A stretch of 64,000 nt of DNA from Daphnia pulex (lineage: Eukaryota > Arthropoda > Branchiopoda > Diplostraca > Daphniidae). Position 1 is the first letter of the stretch, and every line of letters begins with the position of its first letter. The stretch is taken from positions 8,370,001-8,434,000 of the forward strand of contig NC_060019.1 of the NCBI RefSeq assembly GCF_021134715.1. The letters are read 5' to 3'. Positions 38,636 through 49,912 of this stretch are shown here, piece after piece. A program made the translations under genes and the position numbers. Below the pieces are notes generated by a model. It was not told the DNA's origin, ran no database searches, and was given only the letters and a program-made list of their open reading frames with translations.

Positions 38636-41600
38636 TGGAATTGTGTGCACAGTATTGTGTTCGCGAAGCTTTTTATATTTTTTTATCTTTGGGCATGCTG
38701 CTGCTGCTTTGTCATCTGTTTTCCGTCTTTTTCTTTCCCTCGGTCGACAAGTCGCCGACTTCTCTTTTCTTTCATCTTACAGAGTTACAGATCCATCCGA
38801 TCCGGATTGGATACGTCCAATCGGAGAGGGGTGAGGAGGATTTTTTCTCCCTCCTACCCGCGCTGATAAAAAGAAGAAAACACAAGGAAAGAAGACAAGG
38901 AAAATAGAAAAAGAGGTTCAGAATGAGATATCGATCCGCACTCTTCTCCATATAATACTAGCAGAGACTATCGTGGGCTGGGTACCTTGATTCTCTGACT
39001 CTTCTTCATCACGACGCAATCTCAATTCATTTAGCCTCTACGCGATAGACAGAAATAGATATTCGTCGCATTCTTCTTTTTCTTCAGCCCCCGAAGAAGA
39101 AGAAGAAGAATGAAGAAAAGACAAAAGGCTTGGGCTGTTGTTGAAATGGCAGAGTCGTCGAGTATTTCTCCTTCATATTATAAGGAACCCGGAAACCTAC
39201 GTGGTGCAAGAAAGAAGAATGCCTTCCCTCCTTATTAAGAATGCTCCTGATGCTGACATTCTCAGAAAAAATCTAATCATCCGACAACTTGTTCATTTGT
39301 TTCTTTCCCTCCCGGTTCAATGTCTCAGGACTCTCGACGTAAAATCGTGATAGTTTCCCGTATTAGCATATTCCCAGTCTATAAATGGTGAACGCAATCT
39401 TGTACACAAATCGCCGATACCACACACACACACACACCAGCTGTTGTTGGTCCCCGACTCCCGGATCGGTATTAAACAAATCGTCCCGTGCGGTCGATCA
39501 GGCCAGCAGCAGCGGATTTCTTTCTCTTTCCGTCGGTATAATCTCGTTTGTTCTTATAGCTCTATCCTTTCCACCCTCCTCCCATCAAAATCTCGCTTCT
39601 TGATCCCCGGGATGTCGCCCGCCGTTGCCGGGATCAATGCGCAATCAATATCAACGGCTCGGAATAAATCACGGCGGACCGCTTTTGTCAACCGCCCAGC
39701 ATTCACCGCGGGCAGGTAACAATAATAGAAATGGTCTACTCCTACCGAGATGATGATTCTGTCGTTACATCATCACGTTGTGTGGGGGGGAGGGCAGACC
39801 AATATAATTTTTCTAGGTGGTTGGAGACATTCAAAGTTATCCAAGAAGCCCAACTGGGTGGAAAGGGAGGGGAGAACCCCACAGCGAAAGAAAAGCCATT
39901 CGCTTGTGTATGGCAACCAAAAATACAAAAGGGGTCGATATGTATCCTGCAAAGAGGAGGCTATAATGCCATCTATCGCATTATGTATACCCGGGTAGGG
40001 GGGGGGGAATGGAATAGAGTGGGAAGTAAACAAGTTGCTAACAAGAGCAGATGGTCAAGTCGTAGACACACACAAGAACGCGCAACAGCGACGCTAGTGG
40101 CCAGTATCGTGCGTTCATCGCTTGGATAGCATGAACCGCTGTTTCAAGTTTTATTTTTAAATTAAAAAAGAGAGAGAAGAATGGAGGGGCCATCTTTTTG
40201 TGTCGATGATGAGGACCAGATAGTAAGAGCGGTTGATTGCTGCTGCCAGGTCTGCCGGAACTACCGCGCGCGGAGCGGAGTGGAGACTTGGCTGTTCTAT
40301 TCCACCACCAAAAATCTAATTATGAAGTTGGCCAGGATTGAGAACATCGCCCAAGTCGCCCATTTGCATGGCTCCTGGATCTGATAGATACAACTGTGAC
40401 GGACCCCAACTGTCCTGTCTGCCGTCGACAATCAACCGTTCTGCCTACAGTCACGAGACGGAACCAAAAAAAAGGAGCTAGGGGGAGTCTGTGTAAATGT
40501 ATGGAGAGTTGGTACAAGTCTCTCCTTGCAGAGTTCCAGATAGAATCGACGACCATCAGGACAAGAATACGAAACGATCCAATCCGCCCCTTGCCCTTCA
40601 AGTTTTGTCAAACTTGGCCATGATGTCCCTCTTATATGCCGAATATTTGCAGGAATCATTTGAACGACGACGAACCCCCGGCTGAATTCTGGGCCTTGTT
40701 CAAACAAAACATTGACGCGTCCAATATTGTAGTACAACAGCGCAGGGAACAAGATAAAAGGTTATAGAAGGGGGGGGGGGGCACAACAAACATAGGAGGA
40801 AAGAAGAAACTCCCGACAGCTTCTCCGTCTGTTGATTCAGCCGATAGGCGTTGAGTCAACTTGGAGACCTGATCTCTCCCTGGTGTGTAACACGATTTGG
40901 ATCAATCGCATTAGCCATCATCGGCAAGGGAGAAGAAAAAAGGGAGCCCCGTTCAAAAATTCACTGCAATCAAACGGTTCGAGTTAACGTTAGAGTTTAG
41001 AAACATTCGAGTTGATGTGGCCTGGAGGGGTGAGGGGTGGAATCATCCTCGGCCGTTTGTAATCAAACCGATAAATAACGATGACCATTCGTCGTCCGCA
41101 ATAGTGTAAAAGAGAGGGGGAGGGATAGAAAATCCGCTCGGACTGTATTCCAAATGATAACATATGACATGTGAGAGGGGAGGAGGGATGGACTCTGTGC
41201 CTAGCTCTAAGCTCCCGGTCAGTGATGAATCCAATCACGGTCAACTTCAAATCTCTTTAGCTATATAAATATACAAGTATCACAGCATTGTCTATAGCGT
41301 ACGTGTATATTTATATAGAGAGTTCCTATCATATTAAAGTTGGCAACCATATTGATCGTACCTTTCGACCGAAGCAAAAAAAACCCAAAAAGTCCATCAA
41401 ATCCCCAGAGATTTTACCGTGTTACGTTGGCGGTTCGAGTTGTTTTTGCGATATATATATATTCACTAGGTACTAGTACAGCAGCCCAGCAGCAGACACT
41501 ACCTACGATAAAGTACTTCCTACACAGAGAAAGACACTTTCAAAGTGTTAAATATATACACACATCAAAGTATAGGACTCCCACACAAACACAAACGCAG

Positions 41601-43055
41601 GATGGAAAGAAAAAAGGATCCCAAACAATTTGTAAGTGCTTTCCGACGTTGAGGAATGGTTCAAGTCCATCAGAAATGAAAGGAGCATTAGGAAATGCGG
41701 GTTTCTCTCCCAGTTTTGCTTCTTTGCGGTTGGTTACATTAGAGCCATTGGATTTGTGTGTGTACACAGTGAATAACGCCGGGTGAACAAACCAAAAAAA
41801 AAAAAACCTGATTTCTTTGATTATATTCGGTGGAAAGAATCAAACAAGATTTATCTCTTTCGGAGAGAAAAAAGTCATTGGCAATCGATTTGAGGGCCGA
41901 CTCTCATTTTGATGAAAGTCAATGTCTTTTGTGTGGGTAATGGAGTGGCAGGACTCGTTTCCACTTTTCCTTACTTCCAATTTTCCTGAGAAAATGGAAA
42001 AATATACAATATAGGGAGAAAAAGAGTCAATAGGTTCAAATAGGCCCATCGAGTTGATGGAACTTGAGAGAGCGAGCCCATCAAGGTGGAAGGTTCCACG
42101 CTTCATGCAAAGAGAATATATCGATGCAGGTGAGAGAGAGGGGCAACGAAGAGCCTCTCTCACGCAACGACTCATCCCCCGGCAAACAGGCAATATAGAT
42201 GCAAATGACAACCGAGTCTATACTGCCGAGTGTTGTAGAGGGACCCTAGCTCTTCTGGATAGCTCCTCATAAGGACCCGATAGGCTCCCGAACACTACCG
42301 TAGATACTGTGTATATGCCTCTCAATTGATCCTCGTGACACGCTCTCCCCACCACGCCTGCGGGGGTATCCTTTCTATTCAGTAGGTAGGGAATATATTA
42401 TATAATCGAGCGCCCATTGAGATTCTCCTTTCTCACCCAAAAGTCCTTTATTTCGTATCGATTGGCAGCCCTCCTCCCACTATCGCTATAAGCTCGAATA
42501 CATCATCGGGAGTGTGTATAGTAGTGGTAGTAGCGTAGTAGTACTACTACAGTCTACACCTAAGTACCCTTCCTTTCATCTCCGTCCAAATCATTTGGCC
42601 TCGAGTGGTGCAAAGCACAGAAGCGCTGCTGCATCTTCTCGTCGCTGGCCTGCTGTTTTGGCACTTTTTCTCGCCGATTCAGATCATTCCATTCAAAACT
42701 TCTTTTATTTTCCCTTTTTGAAGAAACGAAGGAAACATTTTCGGCGAGGAATGGCGTGCAGGTCAGCACACCCGCCAACGTTTGATCCTCATCAAACGGT
42801 GTGAGGAAATGAGGGGCCAGCTGATATTAATCGCATTTTCAAGTAGATGTGATGGCGCTTCACTTTCCATTCTTTGACGAGAAGAAGAGCAGACAGACAC
42901 AGACACACACACGCAGACTCCTTTTGATATTCACCAATCATTTGAATCTCTCACGGAATGAGGGCGACGACAGCGCAAAGCTTTCAGCTTTGTATAAACC
43001 AGCACTCCGCCGTGTCAGACAGATCACGACCGGAAAACCACGTCATCACTCTCTC

Positions 43056-43076
43056 CTCTCTCTCTCTCTCTCTCTT
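43056..43076. repeat. (CT)n microsatellite
   Basis: About ten CT units following a shorter CTCTCC tract. Confidence 0.85.
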
Positions 43077-44826
43077 TCCGCGTAGACGAGCGCATCCGCG
43101 TATAAATATATACAGTCGACTAAAAAATTATGAAGTACCCCAACAACAAGATTTTATGTCTTCCTCTTTACTGAACGTAATACGATTACTCGAATAAATA
43201 CATCACAAAAAGTAATATCGAAATCATCAAGTCCCTTTTTTGTTGTTTCCCTTTTTTCCTCCCTCTGGCAAACAAGAACGAAACACACACAGCAGTTGAC
43301 ATTTCCGGATCAGATCGTTCGTTTGGCTCTTTTGTGTACGTTACTGTTTTCCCCCCTCTTCTATTCTGTTTCCGTACATAACCGTTGATCACTCCGTGTT
43401 TACACGCAACCATTACCATAAACATGAAACGTTTGTGTGTCTGTCTGGTTCTCTCCCTACCGAAACACAATGCACGCCGCCCTTAATCGAATTAAGAGAA
43501 ACAGGGAAAAAGAGAACAAGAAACAGACGCCCAAAACAGCAGAGAGCGGAAGCCGAGCCGTTTGCCGCCGATGCCGCTGCTGCTCAGCTTATAGAGTATA
43601 CTGCTGGTGCAACAACTCCGATCATCCGGAGTTGTATAGTGATGAAATACTGTCTGCCCGGCTCTGGCATCGTAAAAAAAGAGCTCTAGAGAGAAGACAG
43701 AGAGATTGAAAGAGAGAAAACCCCTTAAAAAAGAAGCCCGGGGTTCCAATCCAAAAGAGTCTGTAGGCCATAGAAAAATAGACGAATATAAACGAAAGAT
43801 AATAATAAAGAGATGACTACATGAGGAAAGAGGAGGAGGAGGGAAAAGCCATAACCGGAATCGAATCCAATGGGGCGCATCTCTACTTTTGTCGTTGCCT
43901 TCATTCCTCCACCCCCACACAGTCTTCCGGGATTTTCTTTTTCTTTTTCTTCCGGCTTTGTCTGTTTCCCATCTACAGTCCCCTTTTTCTCTGACCCATT
44001 GTGCGTATGTCTTTATTCCCAGCCACCTATCGGCCATCGCTTCAAAAATTTAGGCCGCTCACTTTCACAATAAAAAAGGGGGAAAAAAATAATAATAAAG
44101 ATGACGGAATGCGGCTACCACCACCACTCTCTCTCTTTCCTCTTAGATCTTTTCATTCCGCCTGAAATGAAATGATCGATACGTATGATGACGATCACTT
44201 GAAAGCCGTCGAAAAGAGAGCACAGAGAGTGGATTTTCAATAGGGGTTTGACATCTTGCTGCTGTTACTTATTCCTCTATTGCTGCCCCCCCCCCCTCTC
44301 TTCCCCCCAACAGCCACCACCGGATGGATGGATGTGATGGATCCGTATAACTTAGTAATAACGCAATGTGACTCAGCCATCGGGGACCGATCAGAACACA
44401 AAACCTTTTGCAAGCTTCAAAACAACCCTCTCTGTACAACTTCTTACTAGTATATCTACCAGCCATTATTGCGCCGACTGCCATCATTCAAAATGATCGA
44501 ATGGTTCAATGGGCCGAGCAGCAAATTGCATCCTGCGTCGCCCTCCACGGTAGCCCTCGTTTCATATCAAAATGAATACGTATTGTCAACAAAAAGATTC
44601 ATCATAGATTCTGTACCGCAATTGGAAATGGCAGCACAATTGACATTGTTGAAAAGCCAATCGCTTGCGTGCGACAACAATGAAGTGGGGGGAAAATCCA
44701 ATCGAGAAGTAGTTTAGTTATTCAATTGAATGCTTTCGAGACCGAGATGGTTAAATCAAAGTTTGGATCAATTTTAATTGGGAATCAGGTAACCCACATG
44801 AGCGAAAAGTTTTCAGCAGTCGAGGA

Positions 44827-45013
44827 AATTGGTAAATTACCCGAGGGATCGTTCTACGATCCTGAAGGGTAATTGAAATTGTATAAGAAATAAATGTAGA
44901 CGACGACCCTAAGGGTGTAGACCTACATTTATTCAGCTTTTTAAAGAACAAAAAGAGGGGGGTGTGCTGCCCTTTCCTCTTACCTGCACACGCCCTTTGC
45001 CATTCAGACTTAT
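44827..45013. repeat. DIRS left inverted terminal repeat
   Basis: The repeat has two parts. The outer 79 nt (44,827-44,905) are unique to this end and reappear reverse-complemented in the internal region at 45,444-45,522. The inner 108 nt (44,906-45,013) are the inverted copy of 49,913-50,020. The outer part contains a hairpin at 44,846-44,862 (GGATCGT, TCT loop, ACGATCC). The junction of the two parts is the near-palindrome ACCCTAAGGGT. Confidence 0.92.
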
Positions 45014-45432
45014 AGCTACAGATCCGTGTACAGGGTTTTAACCAAACACAATTACATGTTATCAAACATAATCAGAGAGAATTTCACACATAACTTCCAA
45101 ATAACAGTTTGAGGGGGATACGAGAAAAAACCTGAGGACTTCAGGGTAAAAAAACTCTATCCCAAGGTAACATATCATGAAACACAGAAACATGAACATA
45201 ATGGTTGCAGCAAAAAATAGTGCGCTTCTTCTTCTGGACAGCTCTGCCAACTGCCGTAACTTGAACACGTAATGGGGCCTTCTTACTTTCTCGCCAGTCT
45301 AGTTATTCTTGCTTCTAGAATAACCTCCAGCTTTCCGGCCACGAAAGGTTTGATTTCTACGCGTTTTTTCCAAAATTGAATGAATCATAATTAAATAAAT
45401 GATGACACAGGGTGGGTATGGGTGGGAGACAG

Positions 45433-45558
45433 ACCCTTAGGGTCGTCGTCTACATTTATTTCTTATACAATTTCAATTACCCTTCAGGATCGTAGAACGA
45501 TCCCTCGGGTAATTTACCAATTGTACTGCGAAATGCATTTCGCCTAGACCCTAAGGGT
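45433..45558. repeat. DIRS internal complementary region
   Basis: Positions 45,444-45,522 are the reverse complement of the left outer end, and 45,517-45,547 the reverse complement of the right outer end. The two overlap by CCAATT, the reverse complement of the terminal AATTGG. The block is bracketed by ACCCTTAGGGT (45,433-45,443) and ACCCTAAGGGT (45,548-45,558). In the DIRS replication model this region templates the joining of the two ends into a circle. It lies just past the 3' end of the recombinase ORF, as in other DIRS elements. Confidence 0.92.
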
Positions 45559-45583
45559 GATTTTAAAGCCCAATGATGAATTT

Positions 45584-46684
45584 TTAATTTTGAACAAACA
45601 TCGTTTGTGTCGACGCTCGATTGTAAAATCGATTGAACGTCGTTTCTTTTGACCAACTTCCGGCTCGCAAGATTGCCTCCACCGGTACGCCGTCACTGAC
45701 CGCTTTCGAAGCGGCCGCTCCTCTTGTGGAATGCGCCCCAAAACACCGAGTGTTTATGCCGGCCTTTTGCAAGAACGATTTAATCCAGCGACTCACTGTA
45801 CTGGCTGAGACCGGCCTATGGGGCGCGATGAGTGCAACAAATAGTTTTCCTTCGTCTGTCTCGCGTCTAAACTGATTCGTACGTTCCACAAATTCTTTAA
45901 GCGCCAAGACTGGACATAAAATCGGATCCGGATCATTTAATATTGAAAAGGACTGCAGCGGACCGTTCCGCTGTGCTTTCCGTAACCTATCTAATGAGAA
46001 TACTACCCCTCTTTCTGAGAAGACGACGGATCGGTAACCAATTGCCGCTATCTCCGACGCTCGCATTAAGGTAGCTAACGCTATCATGGTGACCAATTTA
46101 CTAGCTAAGACGCTCAGGGTAAGGTGTCGGTTTTCGCCCAACGAATTAATAAATTCTACAACTTGACTCGGGTCCCACATGTCGTTGTACTTGGGCTTGG
46201 GGGGATTCTTGTGATAGCAGCCTTTCATTAATCGGACGACAAGCGGATGCGCGCCTATCTGAACGCCTTCGATGGACCCCAGGGTCCTGGACAACATAGA
46301 CCGGTGAATGTTGATTGCGCTATACGACTTGCCCGAGGCCAGCAAGTCGGTGAGGAACTGCAAAACCTCGGTTAAATCCGCCGACAAGGGATCCGTATCC
46401 CTTCGCACACACCAATGTGTCCAGTTCCGCCATGCGGAATCGTAAGTTGCGAGGGTGGTCGGTCGATTTCCGGCCACAAGAAGGTCGACCACGTTCGACG
46501 AAAAGCCTCTGTCACGCAACTGTCGCCGGACAGTCTCCAAACGGCCAAGTGAAGTGCGCTGGATGCTAATAACGGGTGCGGCTCGTTCAGTGCCGATGTC
46601 AGGAGGTCCGGCTCCTGCTGAAGAAGAAATACTACGTCGCACGCTAGCTCGAGTAGCACCGGGAACCAGGCCTGACCTGTCCAT
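45584..46684 (-). CDS. DIRS tyrosine recombinase (integrase)
   Basis: This ORF of 366 aa counts from the first ATG at 46,684 and would catalyse insertion of the circular DNA copy. The tyrosine-recombinase catalytic set is visible: Arg208 in TLMRASEIAAIG, His318 and Arg321 in GAHSTRGAA, Trp344 in AGSWSKETT, and the nucleophile Tyr354 in FNRFYNR. The N-terminal part, with the conserved TYDSAWRNWTHWC segment, fits a SAM-like core-binding domain. The open frame extends three codons above the ATG. It overlaps the 3' end of the RT ORF by roughly 310 nt in another frame, so expression may use internal initiation or recoding. The frame is complete and ends about 25 nt before the internal complementary region. 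Confidence 0.9.
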   Translation of the reverse strand: MDRSGLVPGATRASVRRSISSSAGAGPPDIGTERAAPVISIQRTSLGRLETVRRQLRDRGFSSNVVDLLVAGNRPTTLATYDSAWRNWTHWCVRRDTDPLSADLTEVLQFLTDLLASGKSYSAINIHRSMLSRTLGSIEGVQIGAHPLVVRLMKGCYHKNPPKPKYNDMWDPSQVVEFINSLGENRHLTLSVLASKLVTMIALATLMRASEIAAIGYRSVVFSERGVVFSLDRLRKAQRNGPLQSFSILNDPDPILCPVLALKEFVERTNQFRRETDEGKLFVALIAPHRPVSASTVSRWIKSFLQKAGINTRCFGAHSTRGAAASKAVSDGVPVEAILRAGSWSKETTFNRFYNRASTQTMFVQN

Positions 46685-49600
46685 ACGGGGCAAACGAAAA
46701 CTACGTCAGCTTTCTCTCTTCTAATTTTTTCCAAACATTGAAAAATTAGCGCAAAAGGGGGAAAAAGATACCCCGAAAGGCCCTTCCAGTTAACTGAAAA
46801 GGCATTTGTGTTCAACGCTTGCGGTTGCGGCCGCCACGAAAAGAAAGAGGGGAGCTGCGCGTTCCAATGGGACGCAAAAAGGTCAACTTTTGATGGCCAG
46901 ATCTTTTGAACGCGAGAAAAAACGGATGGATTTAATTTCCAATCGCTTGCATCCGGTCCGGCGCGAGACTCTTCGTCAGCAATTACATTCAGCTTGCCGC
47001 TCAAATGAACCGCTTCGATTGCAATATTCCGGCTCTCACACCAAGCTGTCAGAGTGGTTGATAATTGCGTCAACGCTTTGGACCTGGTACCCCCGCCGTG
47101 ATTAATATAAGCCACTGCCGTGACGTTGTCTAAATAAATTTTTATCGCTATACTTTCCGATACCGCCGCGAATGATTGAATCGCGTATAACGCGCCTAAC
47201 ATCTCTAGTTCATTAATGTGCCTCTTGGTATCTTCCAAAGTCCATGAGCCCCTCGTCCTCACATTATTACAATACGCTCCCCAGCCTGTTAGAGAAGCGT
47301 CGGAGAAAATCTCCAGATCTGGCACGCTAGGAAAGAACAACTTTTCCCTTTTTAAGCCTAGATTGTTGGACCACCATTCTAAGTCGTCCCTGGTTTCCGC
47401 CGATAGCACGCATTCCGACTTCAAATTAAATCCCACTTTTCTAGCTTGCTTAATATAGAATGCCTGCATCCTCCTGAAATGAGACTGCGCAAAAGGTATC
47501 GTAGGTATGGCCCAAGTAAAGTTGCCCATTATCGACGCAATCTCTCGCAATGAAATTCTGCTCCTGGCAAGGGCCGCATCGCATTTGGCCTTAACGGTTG
47601 CAGCCTTGTCCGACGGCAGCGAAAAGGAAAGTTTTACCGAATTAATAACCAAGCCCAGATACTCTATTACTTGCGACGGTTCTACAATTGACTTCTCCCA
47701 ATTGATCAAGAAACCCAGATTTTGTAATAATTCAACCACTTTATTTACATCGGCTTTGGTGCTATCTTTTGATGTATTAACTATTAATATATCATCCAGA
47801 TACACGATGAGACGCATGCCCTGCCTTCTCAGAAAAGCCGCCACTACTTTTAGAATTTTCGTAAAATACCGCGGGGCCGGAGCTAAACCAAAAGCCAGAC
47901 AAGTAAATTGAAAAATACGCCCCTTCCAGGTGAAACGCAAATATTTCTGGTGGGAGGGGTGCACAGGGACCGTAAGATAAGCATCTTTTAAATCCAACTT
48001 TGCTAGCCAGTCCCCTTCTCTCAAAATGAAGCGTGCGGAATCAAGATTTTCCATCTTAAAGTGTTCATACCGGATGAATACATTAAGTGGTTTAAGATTT
48101 ACAATCGGGCGAAAACCGCCCGATTTTTTTGGAATAACAAATAGAGAACAGACAAACCCATCCTCCCCGCTATTCGAAATTTCTACAATGGCTTTCTTCT
48201 CAAGTAAATCTTTTACTTCCTGGTCGCAAACGCTTGCCATCTCTTTCGACATTGTTATCGGACGCGGAAGTTTAGTTTGATTCGGGGTTTCTACAAAATC
48301 TAGCTTAACCCCGTTTGACACGCTGTCTAGGACCCAACGATCGTCCGTAACAGTCTCCCACATTTTAGCAAAATGTAAAATACGCCCGCCCACATTTTCA
48401 CACACAACAGTATTGCGTAAAATTTGAATGGGATCAGAAGGAGGGACGAAAACATACCTTTCACCTCCTCGAGTCCAAGCAGTTGCACCCGGCGGTCGTC
48501 CTCTTCCGACCCCACCACTCTGCCTCCCTTCAACGGGAAATTGGGCCGCTGCTTCTCTCCTTGGGCGCAACACCCGTTGAGATGGGCCTGGGTTCACTGC
48601 TACCTTTCTTCCACCTGCCTTAGCCCTCGCTCGAGCCGCCGATGAGCTTGCCAGTGTGGCGTCTTGAGACGCCTCCTTGAGCATCGTCTCTAAGAATTTG
48701 TCCGTGAAAAGGAGCTCAGTTGCCTCCTTTCCCGGTGCGAAAGCGTCAGGGTTTGACAATATGAAGTCATATGTCGGTTCCACCAATGTCACAACCGCTC
48801 GCCTTCTTCTTTGGGTGATGTGGTAGTACGCTCTACCCCACTGTTGTAAAACGGCCCGCACCGTATTCTTGGCTTGCGTCACCGTTTCTCCCTCTCCAAG
48901 AGCACACACTTTAGCGTATAAATCAAACAGAGGTGGGGCAACGTCCATTATTTTAAGCTGAGTCTGTATAAGCGCTTCCTCCGAAGCATTAACCCCTTTC
49001 AATCGATCTTTGTCTTTAGCATGCCTCAACATAAAGCCGTCGAGCTTAGGCGGTTTAATCGAGAAAGTCGGGTCCTCAAACTCGAGCTCAAATTTCTTTG
49101 AGATTGCTTTTGAATCGTCGGTTGACAGGCCAGTCGTTAGCCAAACCCTAATCTCGTCTGAAATCGCTGTTGGGATGAACGCCGTCACTTCCCCTGATTC
49201 ACTGGCTGCTTTGGATGAGCCTGCCGTGGCTGCCGCGGCTGCCGCGCGCGTTGGTTTTAGAGCCTTCCCTTTCGACTTAGATCCGGCGGCAGGGGCTTGG
49301 GGAGTACGCTCCTTTGGTAGCCATGGACGGTCCACTAGCTTTGGACCCCCCTCGTCTAACTCTTCTTCCTCTTCGTCCTCTACTTCAAGATACTCGCCAT
49401 CTTCTTCGTCTTCCTCCTGTCTGCTCTCCCGCTTCTCTCTTTCTTCCAAGTCTCTTAGCTTGCTAAAACGAACGTAGGCTTCTTCTTCGATCCTATCATC
49501 TAACGGAAACTCGGCGCCATTCCCCCGTTCCTTCGCACGCCCCCTTGGTCGATCCCCCACATCATTTTGATAAAACCGGTCTCCGTGAAAAAACTGATCA

Positions 49601-49878
49601 CGCGGAGGAACGTCAAAAGCCGGTGGTGGAATCACGGGTGGAATATTAAACAATGGCGGTTGAGCGTCAAAGGAGGGAGCCCACTCTCGATAGTTTCGAA
49701 GAGGAGACCTTTCTCTATCTGGATAATCAAAGTGAACAAAACGGTCGCGTGGCTGACCATTCCAATCACGAGAACGATTTGCCCAATCTCTAGCTTCTTG
49801 TTCAGTACGAAAACCTACGGCCCGTGGGTCCATTCTCTGGTGCCTATGCCAACCATAAAAATCACTAGGGCCTGCCAT
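46372..49878 (-). CDS. DIRS Gag-like / reverse transcriptase / RNase H polyprotein
   Basis: This is a 1,168-aa ORF from the ATG at 49,878; the frame is open further into the terminal repeat but has no ATG there. The N-terminal half (to about residue 480) is Gag-like: charged, with a long Asp/Glu run and Ala/Lys-rich linker. Reverse transcriptase follows with GGFRPIVNLKPLN and the catalytic YLDD at 693-696. The RNase H domain shows Asp860 (FSDASLTGWGAY), Glu892 (ELEMLGALYAI) and Asp917 (YLDNVTAVAYIN). After it comes the DIRS-conserved region with KVDLFASHWNAQLPSFFSW and YLFPPFALI, often described as a methyltransferase-like domain in this group. No protease or DDE integrase is seen, as expected for DIRS. 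No internal stop or frameshift was noticed. Confidence 0.92.
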   Translation of the reverse strand: MAGPSDFYGWHRHQRMDPRAVGFRTEQEARDWANRSRDWNGQPRDRFVHFDYPDRERSPLRNYREWAPSFDAQPPLFNIPPVIPPPAFDVPPRDQFFHGDRFYQNDVGDRPRGRAKERGNGAEFPLDDRIEEEAYVRFSKLRDLEEREKRESRQEEDEEDGEYLEVEDEEEEELDEGGPKLVDRPWLPKERTPQAPAAGSKSKGKALKPTRAAAAAATAGSSKAASESGEVTAFIPTAISDEIRVWLTTGLSTDDSKAISKKFELEFEDPTFSIKPPKLDGFMLRHAKDKDRLKGVNASEEALIQTQLKIMDVAPPLFDLYAKVCALGEGETVTQAKNTVRAVLQQWGRAYYHITQRRRRAVVTLVEPTYDFILSNPDAFAPGKEATELLFTDKFLETMLKEASQDATLASSSAARARAKAGGRKVAVNPGPSQRVLRPRREAAAQFPVEGRQSGGVGRGRPPGATAWTRGGERYVFVPPSDPIQILRNTVVCENVGGRILHFAKMWETVTDDRWVLDSVSNGVKLDFVETPNQTKLPRPITMSKEMASVCDQEVKDLLEKKAIVEISNSGEDGFVCSLFVIPKKSGGFRPIVNLKPLNVFIRYEHFKMENLDSARFILREGDWLAKLDLKDAYLTVPVHPSHQKYLRFTWKGRIFQFTCLAFGLAPAPRYFTKILKVVAAFLRRQGMRLIVYLDDILIVNTSKDSTKADVNKVVELLQNLGFLINWEKSIVEPSQVIEYLGLVINSVKLSFSLPSDKAATVKAKCDAALARSRISLREIASIMGNFTWAIPTIPFAQSHFRRMQAFYIKQARKVGFNLKSECVLSAETRDDLEWWSNNLGLKREKLFFPSVPDLEIFSDASLTGWGAYCNNVRTRGSWTLEDTKRHINELEMLGALYAIQSFAAVSESIAIKIYLDNVTAVAYINHGGGTRSKALTQLSTTLTAWCESRNIAIEAVHLSGKLNVIADEESRAGPDASDWKLNPSVFSRVQKIWPSKVDLFASHWNAQLPSFFSWRPQPQALNTNAFSVNWKGLSGYLFPPFALIFQCLEKIRREKADVVFVCPVWTGQAWFPVLLELACDVVFLLQQEPDLLTSALNEPHPLLASSALHLAVWRLSGDSCVTEAFRRTWSTFLWPEIDRPPSQLTIPHGGTGHIGVCEGIRIPCRRI

Positions 49879-49912
49879 TCTGAAATTCTGACTGCACTGT
49901 ACGCGAGCTGAA

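Larger units (their letters stand above)
21008..44826. other. Long stretch without recognisable genes
   Basis: About 24 kb in which no open frame shows a domain or convincing coding character. It holds many microsatellites (listed separately), poly-C and poly-G runs, ATCC units near 31,270 and GATGAT runs near 34,275 and 34,528. Isolated good donor motifs occur, for example minus strand CTTG|GTAAGT at 36,404 and plus strand CAAG|GTAAGG near 22,053, but none bounds a recognisable exon. No tRNA B-box, rRNA or CRISPR-like array was seen. Confidence 0.5.

Noticed and set aside
39444..39719. Plus-strand frame ending at a donor-like CAG|GTAACA
   Set aside because: Composition is not protein-like (Ser/Arg rich without domains), and overlapping frames are equally open.
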